From: Klebsiella sp. BIGb0407
GTDB taxonomy: Bacteria; Pseudomonadota; Gammaproteobacteria; Enterobacterales; Enterobacteriaceae
Assembly (NCBI RefSeq): GCF_024807845.1
Contig: NZ_JANUEQ010000002.1
Coordinates: 186,001 to 250,000, forward strand
Direction: 5' to 3'
DNA: 64,000 bases
The notes beneath the pieces are model-generated. The model had not been told where the DNA came from. It saw only the letters and a program-made list of their open reading frames with translations, and made no database searches. Below are positions 16,644 to 25,245 of the stretch, piece after piece (position 1 is the first letter of the stretch; each line of letters starts with the position of its first letter). A program made the position numbers and the translations under genes.

Positions 16644-17294
16644 ATGAAAAAGATGCGAGTGGTATTGGTAGACGATCATCAAGTCGTTTTGGCTGGAATG
16701 AAAGATTATATTAATCAGTTACCTAACGTTGAGGTTATTGGCACCTATTCGACATCTTCAGCCCTAATCAAAAGCTTAGAGACTGACATACCTGATATCA
16801 TTATTACCGACTACAATATGCCTAAAGATGAGCTTTATGTAGATGGTATTCGGTTTGTCAGCTATTTGAAGAGAAGCTATCCGCAGATTAAGTTGCTGGT
16901 ACTGACCATGATTACCAACTCGATGATCGTCTCATCTTTATATGATTTTGGGATAGCCGGTGTCGTTTACAAACAAGATCCGCTTGATGAAATGCGTAAA
17001 GCACTGCATGCCATTAAAATGAATAATACTTATTATCCTCCTTCCTTTAACGCGGAGTCACATAAAGTAAAAAAGAAGCCCCTGCTTAACGATAAAATAA
17101 ATAGTCTTTCGCCGAGAGAATTTGAAGTTCTGCGTTACTTTGTCTCTGGCGAATCCATCGTGAGCATCTCCACCAGGCTTAATCGCAGCGCTAAAACAAT
17201 CAGCTTACAAAAAAACTCAGCAATGAGAAAACTGGATATTGATAATAATCAGGAGCTTATACAGTTCTGTACCCTGAATAATATTTTTGATTAA
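16644..17294 (+). CDS. RcsB-like response regulator
   Basis: A 216-residue NarL/FixJ-type regulator: a receiver with Asp10/Asp11 and phospho-acceptor Asp56 in IIITDYNMPKDELYVDG, Lys in VVYKQDP, and a LuxR HTH at about 150-195 (LSPREFEVLRYFVSG...NRSAKTISLQK). The spelling around Asp56 and the HTH (SAKTIS.QK.SAM.KL) is much closer to RcsB than to BvgA, EvgA or FimZ as I remember them. It most likely receives phosphate from the HPt domain of the upstream kinase and controls the fimbrial operon. The stop codon lies inside a 15-bp hairpin. Confidence 0.88.
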   Translation: MKKMRVVLVDDHQVVLAGMKDYINQLPNVEVIGTYSTSSALIKSLETDIPDIIITDYNMPKDELYVDGIRFVSYLKRSYPQIKLLVLTMITNSMIVSSLYDFGIAGVVYKQDPLDEMRKALHAIKMNNTYYPPSFNAESHKVKKKPLLNDKINSLSPREFEVLRYFVSGESIVSISTRLNRSAKTISLQKNSAMRKLDIDNNQELIQFCTLNNIFD

Positions 17295-17308
17295 ATATTA
17301 TTCAGGGT
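17271..17308. terminator. Hairpin overlapping the stop of the RcsB-like gene
   Basis: ACCCTGAATAATATT (17271-17285) pairs perfectly with AATATTATTCAGGGT (17294-17308). The arms straddle the TAA stop at 17292-17294. No T tract follows. It lies between convergent genes and may serve as a 3' barrier for both. Confidence 0.6.
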
Positions 17309-17374
17309 AATCGCTGACAAACAGATGTTTCGAGCCCATCTTCAGCCGAATCAGTGTCAGCGAGGCCAAATCGG

Positions 17375-18334
17375 CTATTTTTTAGGTAATAACCGACCTC
17401 TAACCAGCAGCAAAAGTGTTTTTACGATAAGCCCACCCAGCAGCAAATTAGCCAGCGAAAATAATATCCAGGCTAACACGTGCATATCGTCCCCCGGCCG
17501 GCTGTGTGCCAGCCGCAGGGCTGCATTTGCCATTGCAGAGAGTCCGAACGAAAATGCCCACATCGCCGGGCTAAAACCGCCGGCAAAAAACCATCTCACC
17601 AGTCGCAGCATAAAGAACAGTTGCAGTAAGCCATACCCCAGCAGTAACAGGGCAAAGATATCAAAATGGTTACCGTTGACACATAACCATGCGTAACAGG
17701 CGACAAAAGCCGGAGCGAGCTGGATACCAATCACGCCTCGGGCCGGGCTGGCCAGCGCCGTTTGCGTACGCAGGCGATGAATAATGGCGGGTTCCAGCGT
17801 CAGCCATGAAATCAGCCCAGCCCCCAGAAAGAGCGCACCGATATCCTGATGTCCGGCGGTACCAAAAGCCATGGCGCAGATAAAATTGGCCGCAACGGTT
17901 GGCAGATAAAAACCCGGAGTGGTGGCTTCGTGAGTAAACTCACCGCGCCACAACGGGGCGCAACGCCATGCGGAGAAAACAAGCTGGCCGATAGCGCCGA
18001 CTATCATGAGAGTATTAGCGAGAATCAGATGATAAGGATGCAGCCCTATCGAAACCAGCACGCCGCCCGCAGGAAGCAGGCTGATAAAACTAAACTGATT
18101 ATTATTCAGAAACTCATCATGTACCGCTTTCGGTTCTGTCAGGCAGCGGGCAGCATAAATCAGCGCCAACGTTAGCCAGATAAAACTGCCAGCAAAAATC
18201 AGCGTTTCACCGAGCCAGGCCGGGCCAATCCCCAGAGTCGCGGCATAGCGCCAGCTGCTGCCCAGCCCAAACACACCCAGAACTATCCCAAAAAAGCTAA
18301 CGGGAACCCGATGAACAAACTGCTTCAATGACAT
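17375..18334 (-). CDS. tehA: TehA-like dicarboxylate/tellurite-type transporter (TDT/SLAC1 family)
   Basis: A 319-residue protein with about ten membrane segments, recognised as TehA by blocks such as TTPGFYLPTVAANFICAM, GAGLISWLTLEPAI and GIQLAPAFVACYAWL, nearly identical in pattern to the E. coli protein (330 residues). TehA is an anion channel-like membrane protein; multicopy expression gives tellurite resistance and its natural substrate is unsettled. ATG 18334 (MSLKQFVHRVPVSFFG) is preferred over an in-frame ATG 20 codons upstream. No tehB gene follows. It converges with the RcsB-like gene and may mark the boundary of the fimbrial island. Confidence 0.88.
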   Translation of the reverse strand: MSLKQFVHRVPVSFFGIVLGVFGLGSSWRYAATLGIGPAWLGETLIFAGSFIWLTLALIYAARCLTEPKAVHDEFLNNNQFSFISLLPAGGVLVSIGLHPYHLILANTLMIVGAIGQLVFSAWRCAPLWRGEFTHEATTPGFYLPTVAANFICAMAFGTAGHQDIGALFLGAGLISWLTLEPAIIHRLRTQTALASPARGVIGIQLAPAFVACYAWLCVNGNHFDIFALLLLGYGLLQLFFMLRLVRWFFAGGFSPAMWAFSFGLSAMANAALRLAHSRPGDDMHVLAWILFSLANLLLGGLIVKTLLLLVRGRLLPKK

Positions 18335-18559
18335 GACGATTAGCCGAAAAGAAAAATAAGTAACGAGATTATAGGCAAAGAAAATCATCAGCAATAAGCA
18401 CCTGTCGTCGGTTTGCGTCCGGCTTAAGCATCGATTAGCTTATTTATGCATAAGAATAAGAGATTTAAGTCTTAGGCATTCATTTATCACTGCATGTAAA
18501 ATTTCTTTTCAATATCAGCCTGTTTTGCTGGGAAGAAGCGAAAACACATCAGAATAATA

Positions 18560-19873
18560 ATGAATTTTAAAAAACTCCCTTTTGACCAAAATATTAATGG
18601 CTGGTCTGCCATTACAGATTCCACGGCCTGTTATCCTGCGCTGAATCGAAAAATTACGGCTGACTGGTTAGTCATAGGCGCGGGTTACGCCGGGCTGGCA
18701 TTTGCACGACGGATTGCTGAACTACGCCCGCAACAGCATGTGGTGGTGCTGGATGCCGTTGATATTGCGGACGGTGCTTCCGGGCGCAACTCCGGATTCG
18801 TCATTGACCTGCCGCACACTGTCGGAAGTTCTTCGGCTGAATTAGACCATGCGAATAGCTATCGGCGTTTACTGCAGTACGGTGTCAGTCACCTCAAAGA
18901 CACTGTCGAGGGTCAGAATATTCAGTGTGACTGGAGAAATGACGGCAAGTATCACTGTTCAGTCAGTCCCGATTTCGATAATGAAATTGAGCACTATCAG
19001 CAGACATTGCGCACGCTTGGCGAAGATTTTCAGTTACTGGAAAGCCAGGAACTCCGTCAGCGGCTGGGAACCGACTTTTATCGACGTGCTGTCTATACCC
19101 CCAATTGCATTCTGGTTAACCCCGCCGCGCTGATTGCCGGTCTGGCGGAGAGTTTGCCTGAAAATGTTTCTATTTACGCACAGTCGCCCGCACTGGAGAT
19201 AACGACCCAAGGGGGAATTAGGGCGATTACCCCGCATGGGGAAGTGCAGGCAAATAAACTGATGTTTGCCATTAATGGTGCCGCGCGTGGTTTACCACAC
19301 TTTAAAGGCAGCGTGTTTGCGATGTCGACCTTTGCCACGCTGACTGAACCCCTGACGTCTTCACAGCGTGCACGGCTGGGAGATATCACATCCTGGGGTC
19401 TCACTCCCGTCAATGCCCTTGCCGGTGCCACACTCCGTTATACATCCGACCATCGATTTCTGATCCGCGAGCACGTTAATTTCGCCCCTGACCTGCAAAC
19501 CAATGCCGTCGAAACAGGGCGTCATGCGCGCCGCCATCAACAACTGTTCTTACGGCTTTACCCACAGCTGGAGGATGTTGCCATGGCTTACAGCTGGTCT
19601 GGTTTGATAAGCATTACGCGTAATGGCGCACCTGTCTGGGGTGAGCTTGCGCCTAATATTTATTCCGCCGCGGGCTGCAACGGCGCGGGTATCTCTAAGC
19701 AAAGTGCCTTTGGCCGTCTGTTAGCGGAACAAGCATTAGGGGAGGACAACCCGTTGTTGTCCGATCTGATTTCATTGGGTCGTGCCAATTACCTGCCCCC
19801 TCGCCCATTTCTTGATATGGGTGTAAAAGGTTTTATGGCCCGGGAACGCTGGCGCTCACGACATGAAATTTAA
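18560..19873 (+). CDS. FAD-dependent amine/amino-acid oxidoreductase (DAO family)
   Basis: A 437-residue protein with a dinucleotide-binding motif VIGAGYAGLAFARRIAE near residue 37, the DAO signature GASGRNSGFV near residue 75, and a C-terminal FAD-contact block SAAGCNGAGIS near residue 373. The architecture matches PuuB/OrdL-type and DadA-type enzymes, which oxidise gamma-glutamylputrescine, N-methylated or D-amino acids. It is followed after 34 bp by an M19 dipeptidase homologue, probably in the same operon, suggesting a two-step pathway in which a conjugate is hydrolysed and an amine oxidised. The substrate cannot be named from sequence. Confidence 0.75.
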   Translation: MNFKKLPFDQNINGWSAITDSTACYPALNRKITADWLVIGAGYAGLAFARRIAELRPQQHVVVLDAVDIADGASGRNSGFVIDLPHTVGSSSAELDHANSYRRLLQYGVSHLKDTVEGQNIQCDWRNDGKYHCSVSPDFDNEIEHYQQTLRTLGEDFQLLESQELRQRLGTDFYRRAVYTPNCILVNPAALIAGLAESLPENVSIYAQSPALEITTQGGIRAITPHGEVQANKLMFAINGAARGLPHFKGSVFAMSTFATLTEPLTSSQRARLGDITSWGLTPVNALAGATLRYTSDHRFLIREHVNFAPDLQTNAVETGRHARRHQQLFLRLYPQLEDVAMAYSWSGLISITRNGAPVWGELAPNIYSAAGCNGAGISKQSAFGRLLAEQALGEDNPLLSDLISLGRANYLPPRPFLDMGVKGFMARERWRSRHEI

Positions 19874-19907
19874 TACGTAACCTGATGGCTAAAAAACGAG
19901 AATAGAG

Positions 19908-20903
19908 ATGACAATACCCACACTGCAGCAACAAGCTAAAACGCTATACGCTAATGCGCTGGTATGGGACGGGCATTCCGGTTTTATGCCCGACCCTGCA
20001 GCCGACCTGAATAATCTGCAATTGTGGCGTGAGGCAGGTATTCACTATCTTTCGATTAATGTCGGTTTTGACGTGCTGCCCTGGGAACAAAGCGTACGTA
20101 ATCTGGCCGCCTTTCGTCACTGGATACTCGACAACCCGGATGACTATCAGTTGGTCAGCCATGCACAGGATATTCTGACTGCCCGTGCAGCAGGAAAGCT
20201 GGCAGTGACATTTGATCTTGAAGGGATGAATGCGCTGGACGGGCGTGTGGAGATGGTGGAGTTTTATCATCATCTGGGTGTGCGGCAGATACTCTTCGCC
20301 TATAACCGTAATAATCTGGCGGGTGGCGGTTGTCACGACAAGGATATCGGGCTGACTAGCTTCGGGAGTGAAGTGATTGATGAAATGAACAGACTGGGCA
20401 TGTTTGTTGATGTTTCACACTGTAGCTATCGCACCAGTATTGAAGCGATGGAGTACTCAAAAAAACCGGTGATATTCTCTCACTCTAATCCGCTGGCAGT
20501 CACTCGTCACGGCCGTAATATCAGCGATGAGCAGATCCGTGCCTGTGTTAAAACCGGTGGTCTGATTGGGGTCAATGGTATCGGTACATTTCTGGGTCAC
20601 ACACAACCTGATGCTGCGCTATTAACCCACCATATCGACTATCTGCTAAAAGTAGCGGGCCCGCGTCACGTTGGAATCGCTCTGGATTACGCCTTTGCTG
20701 TCGGAAATACCAGTACCGAAGAGATTTTAGCTGCGCATCCTGAGTACTGGCCGCAAGAAGAGTACAACGATACCAGCGGTTATGTCGCACCCGATGCCCT
20801 GGAGCAGGTGGTAGCCGAGCTATTACAACTGGGACATAGCGAGAAAACGATTCGCAATGTACTGGGAGATAATTTCTATCGGTTAGCCTGCGAAATTTGG
20901 TGA
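19908..20903 (+). CDS. Membrane dipeptidase-family (M19) protein
   Basis: A 331-residue protein of the renal-dipeptidase fold, with no signal peptide and so cytoplasmic. It keeps the bridging Glu in TFDLEGMNAL and the His ligands in VDVSHCSY and IFSHSNP. The first metal motif, normally His-x-Asp, reads His-Ser-Gly here (WDGHSGFMPD near residue 22), so one metal-ligand Asp is absent. M19 enzymes hydrolyse dipeptides, often with a C-terminal D-residue; the altered motif leaves activity open. Its ribosome site AGAG precedes ATG 19908. It is paired with the upstream FAD oxidoreductase. Confidence 0.75.
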   Translation: MTIPTLQQQAKTLYANALVWDGHSGFMPDPAADLNNLQLWREAGIHYLSINVGFDVLPWEQSVRNLAAFRHWILDNPDDYQLVSHAQDILTARAAGKLAVTFDLEGMNALDGRVEMVEFYHHLGVRQILFAYNRNNLAGGGCHDKDIGLTSFGSEVIDEMNRLGMFVDVSHCSYRTSIEAMEYSKKPVIFSHSNPLAVTRHGRNISDEQIRACVKTGGLIGVNGIGTFLGHTQPDAALLTHHIDYLLKVAGPRHVGIALDYAFAVGNTSTEEILAAHPEYWPQEEYNDTSGYVAPDALEQVVAELLQLGHSEKTIRNVLGDNFYRLACEIW

Positions 20904-20923
20904 AGTATTAAGGTATTATCGTT

Positions 20924-20959
20924 TAAAGAGAGTTATCCTGGATAAGATAACTCTCTTTA
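20924..20959. terminator. Bidirectional terminator
   Basis: TAAAGAGAGTTATC and GATAACTCTCTTTA form a perfect 14-bp stem around an 8-nt loop, between the convergent dipeptidase-like and lyase genes. Confidence 0.75.
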
Positions 20960-20966
20960 TAGCCAC

Positions 20967-22337
20967 TTACTTATAATGCTGCTTAATCTCTTGGGCGATA
21001 GCAAAACCACGCCGTGACTCTTTCTCTGCTATTTCAACCGATAGTCCAATATAAGCTCTGGGATCCAGCATATGTTTAATTTCATCCTCATTAAACGCAG
21101 CTGAAATAACCTCGTTGTTAATCAGGTTGGTGTAAAAATCTTCGCCGTCGGCTGCGGTCTTAATCGCTTCATCATAGAGTAGTGAGTGTGCTTTATCTTT
21201 ACCCAGCTTTTCAGCCATCTTCATCATCACGTATTCAGTATTATCTAAGCCTTTATTTCTTAATACGTTATGTAGCATTCTTTCTTCATGAGGAACCAGA
21301 GTTCTGGAAAGCTCTTCAGTTCTTAACAGGATCTCGGTCGTTAACTCTAATGCTTCTTCAAGTAACCCATCAAATAACATGTATGAACTGCTGTCACCTT
21401 CATAAGGTCTGACAGCTGAGTACATACCTACACTCGGTAAAGAATAAAGTTTCTGCGAATTAGCGATAATACCTTTGGCTAATTTCGGGTTAATTTTATG
21501 CGGCATGGTGCTACTACCTACAGTGCCCTTGGTAAACCCTTCGGAAACCTCGGCTATCTCTTCGAGTGTCGTGCTGTAAACCTCTTCACCGATTTTATGA
21601 CAAATATTCGCCATCAGGGCCAGATTAGAAATATATTCTAATTTATGGGTACTCAGGTTTCTGGAGGGAACCTCCATAGCTTCCATGCCGGTCAGTTCAG
21701 CCACTCTTTTTTGAACCGCCATGCCAACGCCAGGCATTGAGTTAAAAGCGCCCACGGCCCCGCCCATCATGATGGTGAATACGCGTTTCTCGCACTCTTT
21801 CATACGCTGATAACAGTCGATAAAATCGCTTATCCATACCGAGACTTTGTAGCCATAGGTGATAGGAATCGCATGCCGACCATGCGTTCTGCCCGGCATC
21901 ACCATTTTTTTGGTTTTCTCAGCTAAATTAGCCAGATTTTCAATAATTTCGCTGAGCAGTAACATAAATTTATGATGCACTGTTTTCATCATATACAGCT
22001 GTGAACTTTGCTGAATATTTTGCGTGGTAATACCGTAATGAATATATTTACCACTTTCTTCTGAGCAAGCATTCACTAATACTTTTAAAAAAGGAACAAA
22101 GCCATGGCCAATTTTTTGATAAATACGGCTCATTTCTTCAAAATCGATATTCTCTATGATAGCTTTTTCTTTTATTTCATCAGCCGCTGATTGTGGAATA
22201 AAACCAAGTTCAGCTTGGGCTTGAGCTAACATAGACTCGAACATTAACCAGGTTGAATACTTTGCTTCATTAGATAGCAAGTCTTTGATACCACGGTCGT
22301 CGATTGTTTTACTCTTTGAATCATATAAAGCTCTCAT
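20967..22337 (-). CDS. Adenylosuccinate-lyase/aspartase-superfamily lyase, PTS-linked
   Basis: A 456-residue member of the fumarase/aspartase/adenylosuccinate lyase superfamily. The three conserved regions are visible: IHYGITTQN at 99-107, GRTHGRHA at 149-156 with His152, and the signature GSSTMPHKINP at 274-284 on the flexible loop with the catalytic Ser. Enzymes of the family cleave C-N or C-O bonds by beta-elimination, usually releasing fumarate. In region 1 the usual T-S-x-D is T-T-Q-N, unlike a housekeeping PurB, so a different substrate is likely. It is the last gene of an RpiR-PTS-lyase operon, 13 bp after the PTS gene, which suggests it acts on the phosphorylated transport product. 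It is not the housekeeping purB, judged by context. Confidence 0.8.
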   Translation of the reverse strand: MRALYDSKSKTIDDRGIKDLLSNEAKYSTWLMFESMLAQAQAELGFIPQSAADEIKEKAIIENIDFEEMSRIYQKIGHGFVPFLKVLVNACSEESGKYIHYGITTQNIQQSSQLYMMKTVHHKFMLLLSEIIENLANLAEKTKKMVMPGRTHGRHAIPITYGYKVSVWISDFIDCYQRMKECEKRVFTIMMGGAVGAFNSMPGVGMAVQKRVAELTGMEAMEVPSRNLSTHKLEYISNLALMANICHKIGEEVYSTTLEEIAEVSEGFTKGTVGSSTMPHKINPKLAKGIIANSQKLYSLPSVGMYSAVRPYEGDSSSYMLFDGLLEEALELTTEILLRTEELSRTLVPHEERMLHNVLRNKGLDNTEYVMMKMAEKLGKDKAHSLLYDEAIKTAADGEDFYTNLINNEVISAAFNEDEIKHMLDPRAYIGLSVEIAEKESRRGFAIAQEIKQHYK

Positions 22338-22350
22338 AATATATCCTTGT

Positions 22351-23907
22351 TTATTTCTTCATTGCGTCATCAACAGCATTGCGAACGAATTCAACCTTCG
22401 GTCCATAAACGACATGAATATGATTTTCCGTTGGGAATAAAAATGCTGAACAACCTGACTTCAATATTAAATCTTTATCGATTTTATCCGCCTCTGCGAT
22501 ATCAATGCGAAGCCGGGTAATACAGTTATCGACGTTACGGATATTTTGTTTGCCACCTAAGGCCTCAAGCAGAATAGCTGCCGCTTCTCCGTAGCGTTTC
22601 TCTTTGATTAAGGTGCTTTTAATACTAGCAGACTCTTCTCTGCCCGGTGTTTTGATATCAAATCTCACAATGGAGAAGTAGAAGATGAAGTAAGTGACGA
22701 CGGCTAAACAGCTACCGATGAGGACCAGGAAAATCCAGTTAGTATGTTCGTAGAGCAGACCAAATATGGTGAAGTCAAAAACAGTACCCCGGATATACCC
22801 TATCGCTACACCCGCCAGTGAGAGTAATACCGCGCCAATACCGACGATCATGGCATAGATGAGATATAACAGCGGTGCAATAAAGACAAAGGTAAACTCT
22901 AGCGGTTCAGTGACATTACCGAGCATCGCGGTTAATACCATGGTCACGAGCATCGATTTCACTTCTGCGCGATTTTCTTTTCTTGAGGTTCTATAAATCG
23001 CCAGGGCTATCGCCGGGAATAAGAATAGCGTCACCAGCATTTGTTGCTGAGCCATAAAACGTGTCAGGCTTGGCATCATTGACCAGTATTCACTGTTTGG
23101 CCCTTGCTTAAACAAGACTTCTGTCATCGCCGGGACAACACCAACAAAGGTTTCTCCATCAATAACATAAGAACCACCGGCTTCAGTAAATCTGAACAGC
23201 ACGTTCCAGACGTGGTGTAATCCGAATGGGATAAACAGTCGTTCTCCCCCGGCCGTAAAGAATGGCCCGACAGGGCTGAGGATAACCGCAGATAATTTCA
23301 TTAAACCAAGAACTAAAACTTCCCAGATAAAGGGTAGAAAGGCTCCAACGACCATCATCAGGCCAATCATGATAATGGAGACAGACTTTTTCCCGGCGAA
23401 GAAAGCAAATGCGGTAGGTAGTTCAAGGTTATAAAATTTATCAGTCGCCCAGGCAGCAATCAGACCGGTGATAATCCCCCCGGCGGCGCTGATATTCATG
23501 GTTTGAATGCCCAGAACTTTGATTTGTCCGACCTGGGTCATCACCGCCGCATCCGCCAGTTTGCCATTCAGTATCAGCCAGACATTGATAGTGATTATCA
23601 ATGTTAAGTATCCGACCACCGAGGCAAAAACCGCTATTCCTTTATCCCGCTGACTCATGCCATAAGCAACCCCCATCGCAAACAGCAGTGGAATATTGTC
23701 AAAAATAACACCCGCAATAGAACGAATACTGACTAGTAGCTCATTGACCGTTTCGTTTCCAAGGAAAGGGAATCGAGCAATCATATAAGATTGAACTAAA
23801 GCTCCGCTGATACCCAGAACCATACCAATGGGAGCCAGAACACCGATAGGAAGAAGCAACGTTCTCCCAAACCGCTGAATTGAATCACTAAACTTTCTCT
23901 TAGCCAT
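22351..23907 (-). CDS. PTS glucose-superfamily EIICB permease, unknown substrate
   Basis: A 518-residue EIIC-EIIB fusion. The EIIC part (about 1-420) has the glucose-family blocks RTLLLPIGVLAPIGMVLG, FIPFGLHHVWNVLF and TEPLEFTFVFIAPLLY (sugar-binding Glu region). The EIIB domain carries Cys462 in NVDNCITRLRIDI. It lacks an EIIA domain, so it probably uses EIIA-Glc (Crr). The MalX/GlvC/PtsG/NagE branch is indicated, but the substrate is unknown. It lies between the RpiR regulator and the lyase. AGGAT precedes ATG 23907. A 19-nt palindrome about 100 bp upstream may be its operator. Confidence 0.85.
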   Translation of the reverse strand: MAKRKFSDSIQRFGRTLLLPIGVLAPIGMVLGISGALVQSYMIARFPFLGNETVNELLVSIRSIAGVIFDNIPLLFAMGVAYGMSQRDKGIAVFASVVGYLTLIITINVWLILNGKLADAAVMTQVGQIKVLGIQTMNISAAGGIITGLIAAWATDKFYNLELPTAFAFFAGKKSVSIIMIGLMMVVGAFLPFIWEVLVLGLMKLSAVILSPVGPFFTAGGERLFIPFGLHHVWNVLFRFTEAGGSYVIDGETFVGVVPAMTEVLFKQGPNSEYWSMMPSLTRFMAQQQMLVTLFLFPAIALAIYRTSRKENRAEVKSMLVTMVLTAMLGNVTEPLEFTFVFIAPLLYLIYAMIVGIGAVLLSLAGVAIGYIRGTVFDFTIFGLLYEHTNWIFLVLIGSCLAVVTYFIFYFSIVRFDIKTPGREESASIKSTLIKEKRYGEAAAILLEALGGKQNIRNVDNCITRLRIDIAEADKIDKDLILKSGCSAFLFPTENHIHVVYGPKVEFVRNAVDDAMKK

Positions 23908-24000
23908 ATACTATCCTGATGACAATGAATGTTTAAATTATTGCCATACTAGCATTGATATTTTTTTAGCAAATGATTCTGCGGTTTTAAATATTAACTA

Positions 24001-24019
24001 AGGTCACAAAATATGACCT
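24001..24019. promoter_or_regulatory. Candidate operator upstream of the PTS-lyase genes
   Basis: AGGTCA-CAAAATA-TGACCT, a 19-nt inverted repeat in the 165-bp gap between the RpiR gene and the PTS gene, 94 bp before the PTS start. Binding by the neighbouring RpiR protein is inference. Confidence 0.45.
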
Positions 24020-24072
24020 GGGACATTTCAGGAAGAGAGGTAACTTAAACTCAAATAACCATATAAATTTGA

Positions 24073-24813
24073 TTACATTAGTTGCTCTAATTCATATACC
24101 AGTAAATCAACTAAAATAAAAAACCCCACCCTGGATTTAGTATCATCTTTTTTTGTGTCGTGATTATCAGCGAAACAAAAAAGATTATGGTTAGCATAGG
24201 TTGTGAGTTCATTAGAATGAAATGCCGTCATACTAATAATATCCGCCTCTTTTAATTGAACCGCTTTTGCGGTTTCAATGATTTTCTTGGTCCCACCGGA
24301 TAAAGAAATAAACACCACGGTATCGTCACTGCTGACTAACCGCGTAAAAGAATCGGACAAGTTATAATCATTGATAAAAAAGCAATGCAATCCTAATGAA
24401 AACAACAAGTGTTCAAGATAGTAACCAACGGCTTTACTGGTTCCTCGGGTGACAATGAAAATATTTTTTGCATGACGTAAAGATTTAGCGCAGTCATGGA
24501 TCTGTTCTTCATTGATCAGAGTAAAGCTTTTATTGATGTTTCTTTCCAGCTGTTTTTTAAACGAAGGCAGATTTTGGTTTTTATTTTTGTTTTCAGCTAA
24601 AATATGCTCATTGATCTTGAACTTAAGCTCTTTATAGCCATTGAAGCCGAGCTTTTGAGACAGATTGACGATCACGGTCTTTGAGACAAAGGCTTTAGCC
24701 ACTAACTCATTGATATTCAGCAAGGGAATGTCAGCGATATGATCGATAATGTATTTTAGTGCTTTTTTTTCACTGGTTGTTAAATCAGCGTAATTTTTCA
24801 AAAAATCCAACAT
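24073..24813 (-). CDS. RpiR/MurR-family regulator of the PTS-lyase operon
   Basis: A 246-residue protein with an N-terminal RpiR HTH (about 1-75: SEKKALKYIIDHIADIPLL, AFVSKTVIVNLSQKLGF) and a C-terminal SIS domain that in this family binds a phosphosugar (VTRGTSKAVGYYLEH, FISLSGGTKK). AGG precedes ATG 24813. It lies upstream of and codirectional with the PTS and lyase genes. By family analogy the inducer is a sugar phosphate, probably the PTS product. A run of eight A (coding strand) is present in codons for SEKKA. Confidence 0.85.
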   Translation of the reverse strand: MLDFLKNYADLTTSEKKALKYIIDHIADIPLLNINELVAKAFVSKTVIVNLSQKLGFNGYKELKFKINEHILAENKNKNQNLPSFKKQLERNINKSFTLINEEQIHDCAKSLRHAKNIFIVTRGTSKAVGYYLEHLLFSLGLHCFFINDYNLSDSFTRLVSSDDTVVFISLSGGTKKIIETAKAVQLKEADIISMTAFHSNELTTYANHNLFCFADNHDTKKDDTKSRVGFFILVDLLVYELEQLM

Positions 24814-25245
24814 ACCCTGCCTTGTTCATTGAGTATCATACGCCACAGACCCTAAGATGACCTTAAATCGACGCAAGACACAAGTTTTATTGTAGCTTAA
24901 GAATGGCTCATATACGCGCCAGGATACAAGCACTTTCTGGAACTCAATATTCCAGAGTGTTGCCCGACATTTTTTATAGAGATGATGAAAATAAGTAATA
25001 TTTAGTCGTGATCCATTCATCACATTAGCGATTATCCTATTTTTGTATTTCTGTGATTATTACTTACTATTTAATAAAAAAATATTTTTATTTATACCAA
25101 TCATTGTTTTTCACTAACTGACATGATAAAAAATTCACGTTGTCATTTATTTCTTATGATGACATCAATCAGGTTATTTTATATTTAATCATCATATATT
25201 TAACATATACCAAGCTATATATTCAATATAAAAGGAAAATACTAT
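24814..25245. other. 432-bp AT-rich divergent spacer
   Basis: A spacer between the divergent RpiR and LPMO genes. It contains one open frame of 65 codons on the minus strand without a recognisable ribosome site or motif, which I do not call a gene. An AT-rich promoter-like region (about 25060-25230) precedes the LPMO ribosome site AAAAGGAAA. Confidence 0.5.

Noticed and set aside
17325-17696. 123-codon open frame opposite the tehA 3' end
   Set aside because: It is antisense to the well-supported tehA gene, with composition explained by the other strand.
20967-22337. Housekeeping purB
   Set aside because: Signature loop fits the superfamily, but the gene is in a PTS operon, away from hflD/mnmA or other usual neighbours, and region 1 differs from PurB.
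24826-25023. 65-codon open frame on the minus strand upstream of the RpiR gene
   Set aside because: No ribosome site, no recognisable motif, and it occupies an AT-rich divergent promoter region; more likely chance.
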